A DNA stretch of 62,980 nucleotides from Cellulophaga tyrosinoxydans (GTDB lineage Bacteria > Bacteroidota > Bacteroidia > Flavobacteriales > Flavobacteriaceae), in NCBI RefSeq assembly GCF_900176415.1, contig NZ_FWXO01000008.1:1-62980 (forward strand), in the 5' to 3' direction. Positions 23,309-32,219 of this stretch are shown piece after piece. The notes under the pieces are model-generated. The model was not told the origin of the DNA. It searched no databases and was given only the letters and a program-made list of their open reading frames with translations. Position 1 is the stretch's first letter, and the number at the start of each line of letters is the position of its first letter. A program made the translations under genes and the position numbers.

Positions 23309-24769
23309 TAATTAGTCAACCCTTAAAAATTCGTTTTTATCTGAATTTGAAAATAGTACAAGGTTTTAAGATGAATTTGAATGCTTTCGAAAAGGTGTAA
23401 AAATGATGATTTCCATTTATTGATCATTCTTTTGAAGTTGAATGCCGCTGCTGCAAGTATAATATTGATGTTGTCTCCCGCGATTCCCTTGTAAAAGTTG
23501 CGGTTCAGTCTGTGATCTGTTTTAATATGTCCGATAACAGGTTCTATAGCTGCTCTTTTTTTATGTGCTGCACTCCGTTTTTTGCGCTGGTAATAACTTA
23601 AGTTTTTCTTAGGTGTCGATGGCATAAGGATTACGGTTTCCCCGATCTGTTTTTTACCGCGATAGCCTCTGTCGACTTTTGACCTTTTGGGTTGTTTTTC
23701 CGTTAATCTTTTTACTTGTTTCAGGGTAGGTTCCAAAGTGTGCCCGTCATATTCATTACGAAAACCAAGCGCTCCAACAATGACTCCTGTGTCGGTCTTG
23801 ACAAATGATGCTTTATTTCCAAACTCATATTTTTTGTGTTCTTTTCCCTTTGATATGCAACAAACCTCTGGTTCGTGTAAGGAATAGACCTTGTTTTTAG
23901 AACCTCTTTTTTGTGCCAATACTTCTTTGTACAGATTCAACTGGCTTTGATACCTTGAATTGGGCGGAAGGTTTCTTTCCAGTTCCCTGACCAATCTACC
24001 CGCTATGGTTTTTAACTTTCTATCCGCTTTTCTGGCTTTTACTTTATTTTTGGGATGGTTTCTAAAGCGTTGGGCTATTGAAAGTTCTTTTAGTATCCTT
24101 GTATAGGTTTGCCTTACGGGCAATTGTTCTTCCTTTGCAATTTTTTGACACTTTTTGATGATTTTTTTGTGTAGTTTGGCATCTGTGGGGAAGGTAATGT
24201 TTTTCTCCTGCACCGTAGTGTCAATATTGACGTTGGAATCATTGGCGTCATCTCCATTGATCCGAATACTTTCTTTTAAAATCAATTCAATGCCTTTTTC
24301 CCCGATCCTGTTTCTGAAATAAACCAGTTCGCTTGACTGACATGGGGGAGCCGATACAAAAGCGATTTCTCCACAAAAGTATTGATAATAAATATTTTCA
24401 CTCCATTGTTCCACAACACTTTCATCGGAAACGTTACGAATGTGCTTAAGCATTAACAGACCCACCATTAAGCGTATAGGTTTTGCCGGACGACCTTTGT
24501 CTTGACTGTACAAGGGTAAAAAAGCTTCTTCAAAAACATGCCAATGAATTTTGTTCGCAAGAATAAAAAGTGGATGATTTTGATTTAAAGTGTCTTCAAA
24601 ATTAAAGAACAAACTGTTTTGATTAGTGATTTTTTGCTTAGGTTTCATTGAAAAAATATGCAAGCTTTATGATTCTAAGATACGAAATCCTGCAATTATT
24701 CGCAATGATTTAAAGTATTAATTTATTGAAATTCAAGTGTTTGAACTATTGTTAAGGATTGACTAATTA
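23309..24769. mobile_element. Insertion sequence with IS5/IS1182-type transposase
   Basis: AATTAGTCAACCCTTAAAAAT at the left end (from about 23310) and the complement of ATTGTTAAGGATTGACTAATT at the right end (to about 24769) are 21-bp inverted repeats with two mismatches. They bracket one transposase gene. Total length is about 1.46 kb. It sits between the GH3 gene and the GH10 operon inside the island. Confidence 0.85.
23323..24663 (-). CDS. DDE transposase, IS5/IS1182 type
   Basis: A 446-residue transposase. The N-terminal part HPLFILANKIHWHVFEEAF ... GRPAKPIRLMVGLLMLKHI is the DNA-binding DUF772-like domain. NVNIDTTVQEKNITFPTDAKL gives the first Asp, KVDRGYRGKK the second, and HKKRAAIEPVIGHIKTDHRL the catalytic Glu region of the DDE transposase. 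It appears full length and intact, so it may be active. Confidence 0.92.
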   Translation of the reverse strand: MHIFSMKPKQKITNQNSLFFNFEDTLNQNHPLFILANKIHWHVFEEAFLPLYSQDKGRPAKPIRLMVGLLMLKHIRNVSDESVVEQWSENIYYQYFCGEIAFVSAPPCQSSELVYFRNRIGEKGIELILKESIRINGDDANDSNVNIDTTVQEKNITFPTDAKLHKKIIKKCQKIAKEEQLPVRQTYTRILKELSIAQRFRNHPKNKVKARKADRKLKTIAGRLVRELERNLPPNSRYQSQLNLYKEVLAQKRGSKNKVYSLHEPEVCCISKGKEHKKYEFGNKASFVKTDTGVIVGALGFRNEYDGHTLEPTLKQVKRLTEKQPKRSKVDRGYRGKKQIGETVILMPSTPKKNLSYYQRKKRSAAHKKRAAIEPVIGHIKTDHRLNRNFYKGIAGDNINIILAAAAFNFKRMINKWKSSFLHLFESIQIHLKTLYYFQIQIKTNF

Positions 24770-24805
24770 TCTTTTAAAAATGTGATTTTAAAATTTGGAC
24801 ATACA

Positions 24806-24846
24806 TAAAAAAAAACATCGTTCAAAAATTGCTTTTTAAACGATGT
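24806..24846 (-). terminator. Terminator of the GH10 end of the PUL operon
   Basis: On the - strand ACATCGTTTAAAAAGC pairs with TTTTTGAACGATGT, followed by a run of T. It lies just downstream of the GH10 stop and closes the operon. Confidence 0.85.
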
Positions 24847-24870
24847 CCTTAACTAAACAACTAAACTAAC

Positions 24871-26280
24871 TCAATTTAACCCTTCTAAAAATCCTGTATG
24901 TGCACTTTTTAATTTAAAATCTTTATCATATAATAGGGGCCAGTCATTCCCTGGATGATTCAAATCTGTATTATAAGGGATCCAAGATTCATTGTCTTTA
25001 AATCCCCAAACTGTTAAAGCATACTTATTAGCAGCAGGAAGAGCATTATAGATTTTAACAATCTCTAAATATTTTGCTTTTTGAGCCAAATTTCTTTCTT
25101 CAGTGAGGTAAGTAATATCATTATTTTGGTTCACTTGTATATCCAACTCAGAAACATGAATTTTTAAGCCTTTAACAACAGCTCTATTAATATCGGTCTC
25201 CATTTGTATTTTCGTAGGACTCAGATATGTGTTATGCATTTGAAAACCAACACCATCTATAAGGTTATTTGCCATTAAATCATCTACAATTGTATAAACT
25301 TTATTTTGTTTATTAATATTAGTTGAAGTCGCATAATCATTATAGAAAAGCAATAAATTTGTATCCCCAGCAGCATTTGCTGCATCTCTAGCCCACTGAA
25401 AACAGTCTTTAATATAATTAGGGCCCATCTTTTGAAGAAAAATAGTATTTCTTAAACCACCATCATTATCATTAACAGCCTCATTTACAACATCCCATGA
25501 CTTAACCTTTCCTGCGTAGCGTGTAACCACATCGGTTATGTATTTTTTCACTTCTAACGCAAACTCTGCATCGGTACCTGAAAAATTGGCCAACCAATTA
25601 GGCACTGCGTTATGCCAAACTAAAGCATGACCATGCACATTTATACCATTATCATTTCCATATTTAACTATTTTGTCTGCTGCTACCCAATTATAAGATC
25701 CGCTACCTGTAGAAATGGGATTCATTTTCATTTCATACTCAGCCGTAATACTGCTAAATTCATTTTTAAGAACCGTATCATACGAACTACCTTCTGTTAG
25801 TTGATTCGATTTAACAGCTACACCTACAAAAAAAGGATTAGCTAGAGCATTGGCTTTAACTTTAAGAAAAGTTGGATCTTCTGGTTCTTCAGGTATAACC
25901 CCTGTAGTTATAACCGTTATCGCATTTGAATTGCTAGAAATTTCGGCACCTCGTTTAGCTCTTACTCTATAATAATAGTTAATCGCTGGAGAAAGCCCAA
26001 TTACTGAAACAGTATTCCCTTGAACAACAAACGCTTCATAACCAGTAAGCATCATAGAAAAACTACTAGACGTTGAAACATCAATTAAATAACTCTCTGC
26101 TTCAGGTACCAAAACCCAATTTGCCTGAAAAGAAGTATCTGTAATATTACTAGCCGTTGAAGCAAATGGTATTCCCAACTTAGCCGAAGGTTCTGGAGAA
26201 TTACCATCATCTTTACTACAACTTAGTAATGTAAATACTAAAAAAAAGGCAATTCCCATTTTTAAATTAATTATTTTCAT
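24871..26280 (-). CDS. GH10 endo-1,4-beta-xylanase lipoprotein
   Basis: A 469-residue lipoprotein (signal ending FTLLSC). A fibronectin-III-like domain (about 35-125) precedes a GH10 barrel (about 135-469). HGHALVWHNAVPNW is a signature of the family; Glu267 in DVVNEAV is the acid/base and Glu378 in HVSELDI the nucleophile. GH10 enzymes cut the xylan backbone, and the lipid anchor suggests action at the cell surface. It is the last gene of the susCD-type operon and fixes the likely substrate of the locus as a xylan. A hairpin at 26299-26324 separates it from the gene before. Confidence 0.95.
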   Translation of the reverse strand: MKIINLKMGIAFFLVFTLLSCSKDDGNSPEPSAKLGIPFASTASNITDTSFQANWVLVPEAESYLIDVSTSSSFSMMLTGYEAFVVQGNTVSVIGLSPAINYYYRVRAKRGAEISSNSNAITVITTGVIPEEPEDPTFLKVKANALANPFFVGVAVKSNQLTEGSSYDTVLKNEFSSITAEYEMKMNPISTGSGSYNWVAADKIVKYGNDNGINVHGHALVWHNAVPNWLANFSGTDAEFALEVKKYITDVVTRYAGKVKSWDVVNEAVNDNDGGLRNTIFLQKMGPNYIKDCFQWARDAANAAGDTNLLLFYNDYATSTNINKQNKVYTIVDDLMANNLIDGVGFQMHNTYLSPTKIQMETDINRAVVKGLKIHVSELDIQVNQNNDITYLTEERNLAQKAKYLEIVKIYNALPAANKYALTVWGFKDNESWIPYNTDLNHPGNDWPLLYDKDFKLKSAHTGFLEGLN

Positions 26281-26298
26281 CTTTTTTTGTTTAAAAAA

Positions 26299-26324
26299 GG
26301 TTACTGTTTTTTAAAGCAGTAACC
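26299..26324 (-). terminator. Hairpin between the glycan-binding gene and GH10
   Basis: GGTTACTG (26299-26306) and CAGTAACC (26317-26324) form a perfect 8-bp stem followed by T-rich sequence on the - strand. It may partly end transcription and lower GH10 expression compared with susCD. Confidence 0.65.
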
Positions 26325-26349
26325 TCTTATTATAATATTTTAAATTAAA

Positions 26350-27480
26350 TTATTCTTCTACTCTAAATTTAATATCATCAAATTTCAAGGTTGAAGCTGT
26401 ACCATTATTAGGCAAAGAAACTTTAACTTGTAATATACCTGACGGATCTACTTTTTTAGTATCTGTTGCGGCATTTCCAGGATTATAACCAGATCCAAAT
26501 TGATCTAAGACTGCTGAAACTTCTTGCCATCCACTTGTAGTAATAGTGAAATTATAGGCCCAAGTATCAAGAATCACATCAAATGAAGAACCAGCGCTAG
26601 CATTTACCATCATTTTAAATGTTACTTTAGAAGCGGCAGTTGCTGTACTTGGCAAAAATGCCCCTGCTTCATTATTCTGGCATCCATTATATCCATTTGC
26701 TGTGGCTCCATTATAATCGTATTGTGCACAATTACCGGTTTGCCCTGCTGCTGTAACAGTCAAAGCACCTGCATCACCATAAAAACCCCAAGTACTGGTA
26801 TACAACCCATTGCCATCAAAATCTTCAAACAAATAATCAACAAAACCAAAATTGATATCTAAAAAAGTCGTGTTTGAAACTCCAGGACCAGCAGGAACTA
26901 TTACCGTACTACCAGCTGGCGTTGTAATAACAACGTGAGCTCCTTCTGTAGCACTGGTTGGTACAATAAAGTACATTTCTTTATCTGAAACTAATGTATA
27001 ATCTAACGGTTCTCCTCCAAATGTAACCGATAAAATATCAATAAACCAATCTCCTTTTATTGTTACTTTGTCTCCTAATTTAGGGTTTAGTGCACTAAAA
27101 TTTGCAAAAACAGGAGCAGGTTGTATAATATTTATTTGAGAATCAATTTCCCCATTAGCTGTTATAAACTTTATAGGTTGAACGCCAAAATTATATGGGT
27201 TATCAAAATCAAAATTAGGTATATTGAAAAAAATAGCAACATCCGAATTTAAATTAGGATTAAAAGAAACTTCTAGATTATTATCAAGAATAATTTGTTT
27301 TAAACCAGATAAATTAGCTCCTTCAACCTTAAGCAATTCACCAGGTGTACCTGATGCATTGGGATTTGTTTGCGAAACAAAAGTTGTTATTGTTGGTAAT
27401 TGAACATTATCTTCTGAACACGAAAACAGTACAGCAACAAACATTATTATTACAAGATTTATTTTGAAAATATTTTTCAT
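26350..27480 (-). CDS. Surface glycan-binding lipoprotein (SGBP-like) with IPT/TIG domains
   Basis: A 376-residue lipoprotein (signal ending VAVLFSC). Two IPT/TIG-like beta domains (about 30-115 and 120-205, with FSALNPKLGDKVTIKGDWF) lead to a beta-rich C-terminal domain (about 210-376) ending in LKFDDIKFRVEE, typical of carbohydrate-binding folds. Such proteins follow susD in many loci and hold the polysaccharide at the cell surface. It starts 9 bases after susD. Binding to xylan is inferred from the neighbouring xylanase. Confidence 0.82.
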   Translation of the reverse strand: MKNIFKINLVIIMFVAVLFSCSEDNVQLPTITTFVSQTNPNASGTPGELLKVEGANLSGLKQIILDNNLEVSFNPNLNSDVAIFFNIPNFDFDNPYNFGVQPIKFITANGEIDSQINIIQPAPVFANFSALNPKLGDKVTIKGDWFIDILSVTFGGEPLDYTLVSDKEMYFIVPTSATEGAHVVITTPAGSTVIVPAGPGVSNTTFLDINFGFVDYLFEDFDGNGLYTSTWGFYGDAGALTVTAAGQTGNCAQYDYNGATANGYNGCQNNEAGAFLPSTATAASKVTFKMMVNASAGSSFDVILDTWAYNFTITTSGWQEVSAVLDQFGSGYNPGNAATDTKKVDPSGILQVKVSLPNNGTASTLKFDDIKFRVEE

Positions 27481-27489
27481 AATTATTAT

Positions 27490-29007
27490 TTAAAAATTAA
27501 ACGGAACTGGCTCAGCAGTTAAATTAACATTAATACTTATAGCACCTGCTGGTAAAGGCAAAGTAAAGTAATCATCAGTAGGTGATACCTTTATAGAAAC
27601 TAACTCGGTTCTGGCCCCATCGCCATAAAAACCTCTTTCTTGCGCGGCAATTTCTGCTAATGCGTCTGCTCTATTTCTTCGTTGTAAATCAAAATAGTAT
27701 TGTCCTTCTAACAGAAATTCAATTCTTCTTTCTTTAAACAAGCTAGTTTGAGTAATTTCGGTTACTGCCCCTAAGCCTGCACGAGAGCGAACTCTATTAA
27801 AAGCTAATAATGCTTCACCATCTGAAGTAGAAACACTTGCTCCTAACTTGGCTTCAGCTAGCATTAATAATATATCAGCAAAACGCAGTACATTTGTATT
27901 TTGTTCTGTTCTCATAAAGCAAACATTATAGCCATCTTCGGCAGAACCTACAATATATTTTCGAAAATTTAGGGCGGTTTGAGATGGTAATTTATCAAAA
28001 GTATAACCTCCTTTTTTACTTAATAATTCTGGATAAACATCGCCATCAACCATAATGGATGGTTTTCTTCTTTTATCTCCCAATTCGTACAACCCAGGTA
28101 AATCAATAGTTGGCATGTAAGACCCCCAACCATCGCCACCACCAGTAATACCAGAACCTGACGGAACAATAAAAGCTTGTTCGGTGTTTTGAGTACCCCA
28201 TTCATTACAGTTTACCGTCCATTGTAATGAAAACAAACTTTCCTTACTATTATTAAAATTAGGATTATTAAACAAATTCCCATAGTCTTCCAATAAATCG
28301 TACTTTCCACTATTTATTACCTCTCTGCATAATTGGGCGGCCTCATCATATTTTTGTAAATTTAGTTTTACTTTTGCAAGCATTCCCATTGCCGAGTATT
28401 TTCCAACTCTTCCTATTTTTGGGTTCTCCGTCAACTTTTCAGAAGCATCTTCCAAATCCATCTCAATGAATTTATAAACGTCCGACTCTAAATTTCTAAA
28501 AGCATTTATACCGGAAGAGTTTTCGTCATAAATTGGAACTGGCCCCCATATTCGTACTAAATAGAAGTAAGCCGTAGCTCTCATAAATTTAGAAACACCA
28601 ATCCCTTGAATATAAGCATCTTCTGGAATATTTTCTTTGTCATTAATTAAATCTTGCATTAGTGAATTTGCTTGATTTACTACAGAAAATAGCCCTGTCC
28701 AGTTACTATTTAAAACGGCATTATCATTCAATACAGAGGCTTCTGCAAAAGGCCTAAATTCACCATCGTTTGCCCATACATTACCTGCATATGTGTCTCC
28801 TTGGGTTATCATACCCTTAAAATTATAATCAAACCACCCTTTAGTGTACATTCCGTTTTGAATGCCTTCATAAGGTGATGCTCCTGGCGGTAAACAATCT
28901 ACGCATAATGTATTCTCAGACCTCAAATCTGTAAAGTCTCCTGAACACGATGCAAAGAAAAGAATCGTGGTAACTAGCATTAGTGCTTTTTTTAAGTGCT
29001 TTCTCAT
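27490..29007 (-). CDS. SusD/RagB-family glycan-binding lipoprotein
   Basis: About 505 residues. The ATG at 29007 (MRKHLKKALMLVTTILFFASC) is preferred over an upstream TTG. Conserved SusD features include FMRATAYFYLVRIWGPVPIY, the TPR-like YSAMGMLAKVKLNLQKYDEA segment, and the C-terminal ADILLMLAEAKL ... FNRVRSRAGL and ERRIEFLLEGQYYFDLQRR. It forms the lid of the SusC transporter. The gene follows susC by 20 bases. Confidence 0.95.
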   Translation of the reverse strand: MRKHLKKALMLVTTILFFASCSGDFTDLRSENTLCVDCLPPGASPYEGIQNGMYTKGWFDYNFKGMITQGDTYAGNVWANDGEFRPFAEASVLNDNAVLNSNWTGLFSVVNQANSLMQDLINDKENIPEDAYIQGIGVSKFMRATAYFYLVRIWGPVPIYDENSSGINAFRNLESDVYKFIEMDLEDASEKLTENPKIGRVGKYSAMGMLAKVKLNLQKYDEAAQLCREVINSGKYDLLEDYGNLFNNPNFNNSKESLFSLQWTVNCNEWGTQNTEQAFIVPSGSGITGGGDGWGSYMPTIDLPGLYELGDKRRKPSIMVDGDVYPELLSKKGGYTFDKLPSQTALNFRKYIVGSAEDGYNVCFMRTEQNTNVLRFADILLMLAEAKLGASVSTSDGEALLAFNRVRSRAGLGAVTEITQTSLFKERRIEFLLEGQYYFDLQRRNRADALAEIAAQERGFYGDGARTELVSIKVSPTDDYFTLPLPAGAISINVNLTAEPVPFNF

Positions 29008-29027
29008 AATAATCAATTTTAATGTTA

Positions 29028-32000
29028 TTAAAAAGCTAGATTAACACCTAGCGTTATTGTTTTTGCTAAAGGATATCTACCTACATCTAAGCCAGCGTAT
29101 CTTATATCTGAATTTCTGCTTCCAATTTCTGGGTCTAGACCAGAGTATTTTGTAAACGTAAATAAGTTTTGTCCTGAAAGGTATACTCTTGCTTTGGTAA
29201 AGAAATTTGTTTTACTCAAAATATCAGAGCTTATATTATATCCCATTGTAATATTTTGAATTCTAATATAAGACCCATCTTCTACAAAACGATCTGAAAC
29301 ACGAGTGTTGGCATTTCCATTTCCTAAATCAATTCTTGGAATATTTGTGTTTTGAGCTAAATTGGCAGCGTCGTCTAAAGTAACACCATCTGGTAAATAG
29401 TTTACAACGAAATGGTTTAGTGCATCTGTAGTTTGATTTTCTCCTATGAAACGTAATGCTTCTGTATAAAATCTATTTTGATTGTATATTTTGTTGCCGT
29501 ATGAACCGTTTAACACAACACTTAAGTCAAAATTCTTATAACTAAAATTATTGTTGATACTAAAGGTAAATTTTGGAAGCGCAGACCCAATGTACGTTCT
29601 GTCTTTTAGTGTAATTTCTCCATCTTCATCTATATCTTTAAATTTAATATCTCCTACACTGGTTTTACCTGGCACCTGAATAGCACTTTCATTAATTTCT
29701 TGTTGGGTTCTAAAAATACCATCTGTAACAAATCCGTAAATTTGTCCCAGAGATTTTCCTTGTTCCACGTAACTATAAAGCAATTCTCCATCAGACTGCG
29801 GAATATTGGCGGTTAGTGGTTTTGTACCATCATAAAATTTTGTCAATTTATTAGTAAACGTTGAGAATATGAAAGTAGAATTCCATGATATATCTTTTGT
29901 TTGATAATTTCTAGTATTCAAAGTTATATCGATACCCTTGTTTAGCATTTCACCTACATTTTCGAAAGGCAAAACTCTACCCGCTGTTCTGTCATCTGCT
30001 GGTCTTTGAATTAATAAATCTGAAGATTTTTTTTGATACACATCTAGGTCTAACTTAATGGCATCATCCAATAAGCCAATTTCTAAACCTATATTTATAG
30101 ATTTTAAAGTTTCCCATTTAATATCTGGATTTCCATCTACAGAATAAATATAAGATAACCCACTTGATGAAGGCACAGCAGAAAATTGCGTTTGATATAA
30201 AAAGCTAGGAATGTTTTGATTCCCTACTTCACCATAACCACCACGTAGTTTCAAGTAATTTACAGTATTTGACGATTTCATGAAATCTTCATTCGATATG
30301 GTCCAAGCTCCAGAAACAGCTGGAAAATAACCCCATTTGTTATTAGGTCCAAAATTTGAAGATGCATCGGCTCTTATTGAAGCTGTTAAATAATATCTAT
30401 CATCAAAATTATAGTTAGCTCTAGCAATGTAAGATTGCATAGCCCAAGCATAACTTTGATTATCTACTTCAGAGGTTGATTTTAAACCCAACACTAAATT
30501 ATCAAATTGATTATTTCCTTCTAATCCTCTACGAGAACCTCTTAAATATTCAAAATCACTTTTTTGTCTTTCTTGCCCCAAAACCACATTCAAACTATGC
30601 TTATCAAAACTTTGATTGTATGTTAAATAGTTTTTAACATTCCAATAATAACTTTGATCTTGTTGTTTAAGTGAAGAATTTACTTCGTTGGCAGCGGTAC
30701 CAATGTTATCGTATGTAGGAATAAAAACCCTACCATCGCCGGCATTCAAATCGTAACCCAATTCCGTTCTAAAAGTTAATGGATTGGCTAATGTTATTTC
30801 AGCAAATAAATTACCATTTATCTTAAATTTTTTATCACTATTATTAACATATTCTGAATAAGCAACTGGATTGACAGCTTCGTAATTATTGGCGGCACCA
30901 TTTACACCTCCTCCAGGAGCTCCGAAACTACCATCTGGGTATCTTACTGGTATTAGTGGACTTAAACGCAAAGCAGAAGATACAATACCACCTCTATCAT
31001 CATTTTTAACGATGCGTTGCTTAATATTACTTAAGGATATATTGTTACCTACTTTAAGCCAATCATTAACCTTTGTATCAATGTTTAAACGCATCGAAAT
31101 TCGCTCAAAATTGGTATTAACAATAACACCGTCTTGCTTGAAATAACCGAGTGAGGTATAATAGCGCGTTCCATCTTTTTCTCCAGAAATCGCAACTTGA
31201 TTATTAGTAACTATAGCTTCTCTAAAAATTTCCTCTTGCCAATTAGTACCTTTACCTAATAAACTAGGATTTTGAAATTCAAAAGGTACTTCTCTATTAT
31301 CAGATTTTAACAAATCGCTTGTGTACTGAGCGTATTGTTGCAAATCCATCATATCAATATATTTTGTAACAGATTGAATACCCGTATAATTATCAAAAGA
31401 AATTACCGCTTTGCCTTTTTTTCCTTTTTTGGTAGTAATTAAAACAACACCATTTGAACCATTAGCTCCATAAATTGCAGTGGCCGATGCATCTTTTAAA
31501 ATATCTATAGATTCAATGTCTGACATATTTATACCAGACAACGCAGAATTGACATTCTGCCCTGCTCCACCACCTGTAGCTGATCCTAAATCTAATGATT
31601 TGTTATTTCTATCCGCGAAAATAGGTGTACCATCTATTACGTACAATGGTTCATTTCCATTTATAGACGTTATCCCTCTTATTTTCATAGAAACACCGCC
31701 ACCTGGAGCCCCTGAGTTTTGAGACACCGTAACCCCGGCAGCTTTACCAATTAAGGCTTGATCTACAGATGTAAATGGCTGATCTCTTAATTCACTCACA
31801 GAAACAGATGAAATAGCTCCTGTTAAATCTTTTCTTTTAGAAGTACCGTAACCAATTACCACTACCTCATCTAACGCTGAAGTATCTTGTAATAAATTAA
31901 CGTTTAAAATGTTTTGCCCTGTAAATACAATTTCTTGCTTTGCAAAACCTAAATAAGTAAATACTAACGTACTGTTTGGAGTTACATCTTTTATGGCATA

Positions 32001-32180
32001 ATTACCATCAAAATCTGTAATATTTCCTTTTGAGGTTCCTTTAACGAGAATGTCTACCCCTGGCAAGGGCATTCCAGACTCATCTGTAACAGTGCCCGAC
32101 ACGGTTTTTGTTTGTGAAAAAGCACTTTGTATGCACATCATTACCAAAGCAATGACTGCCAATTTAAACTTTATCTTCAT
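29028..32180 (-). CDS. SusC/RagA-family TonB-dependent outer-membrane transporter
   Basis: A 1050-residue protein with signal peptide (MKIKFKLAVIALVMMCIQSAFSQ), carboxypeptidase-regulatory-like domain (VSGTVTDESGMPLPGVDILV), TonB box region and plug (LDEVVVIGYGTSKRKDLTGA; APGGGVSMKIRGITSING; NGSNGVVLITTKKG), then a 22-strand barrel ending in LGVNLAF. It imports oligosaccharides with SusD using TonB energy. Length is normal and the gene is intact. Confidence 0.96.
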   Translation of the reverse strand: MKIKFKLAVIALVMMCIQSAFSQTKTVSGTVTDESGMPLPGVDILVKGTSKGNITDFDGNYAIKDVTPNSTLVFTYLGFAKQEIVFTGQNILNVNLLQDTSALDEVVVIGYGTSKRKDLTGAISSVSVSELRDQPFTSVDQALIGKAAGVTVSQNSGAPGGGVSMKIRGITSINGNEPLYVIDGTPIFADRNNKSLDLGSATGGGAGQNVNSALSGINMSDIESIDILKDASATAIYGANGSNGVVLITTKKGKKGKAVISFDNYTGIQSVTKYIDMMDLQQYAQYTSDLLKSDNREVPFEFQNPSLLGKGTNWQEEIFREAIVTNNQVAISGEKDGTRYYTSLGYFKQDGVIVNTNFERISMRLNIDTKVNDWLKVGNNISLSNIKQRIVKNDDRGGIVSSALRLSPLIPVRYPDGSFGAPGGGVNGAANNYEAVNPVAYSEYVNNSDKKFKINGNLFAEITLANPLTFRTELGYDLNAGDGRVFIPTYDNIGTAANEVNSSLKQQDQSYYWNVKNYLTYNQSFDKHSLNVVLGQERQKSDFEYLRGSRRGLEGNNQFDNLVLGLKSTSEVDNQSYAWAMQSYIARANYNFDDRYYLTASIRADASSNFGPNNKWGYFPAVSGAWTISNEDFMKSSNTVNYLKLRGGYGEVGNQNIPSFLYQTQFSAVPSSSGLSYIYSVDGNPDIKWETLKSINIGLEIGLLDDAIKLDLDVYQKKSSDLLIQRPADDRTAGRVLPFENVGEMLNKGIDITLNTRNYQTKDISWNSTFIFSTFTNKLTKFYDGTKPLTANIPQSDGELLYSYVEQGKSLGQIYGFVTDGIFRTQQEINESAIQVPGKTSVGDIKFKDIDEDGEITLKDRTYIGSALPKFTFSINNNFSYKNFDLSVVLNGSYGNKIYNQNRFYTEALRFIGENQTTDALNHFVVNYLPDGVTLDDAANLAQNTNIPRIDLGNGNANTRVSDRFVEDGSYIRIQNITMGYNISSDILSKTNFFTKARVYLSGQNLFTFTKYSGLDPEIGSRNSDIRYAGLDVGRYPLAKTITLGVNLAF

Positions 32181-32219
32181 GTTAAATAGTTTAGGTTATT
32201 AATTTAGTTTGTTGATTAT

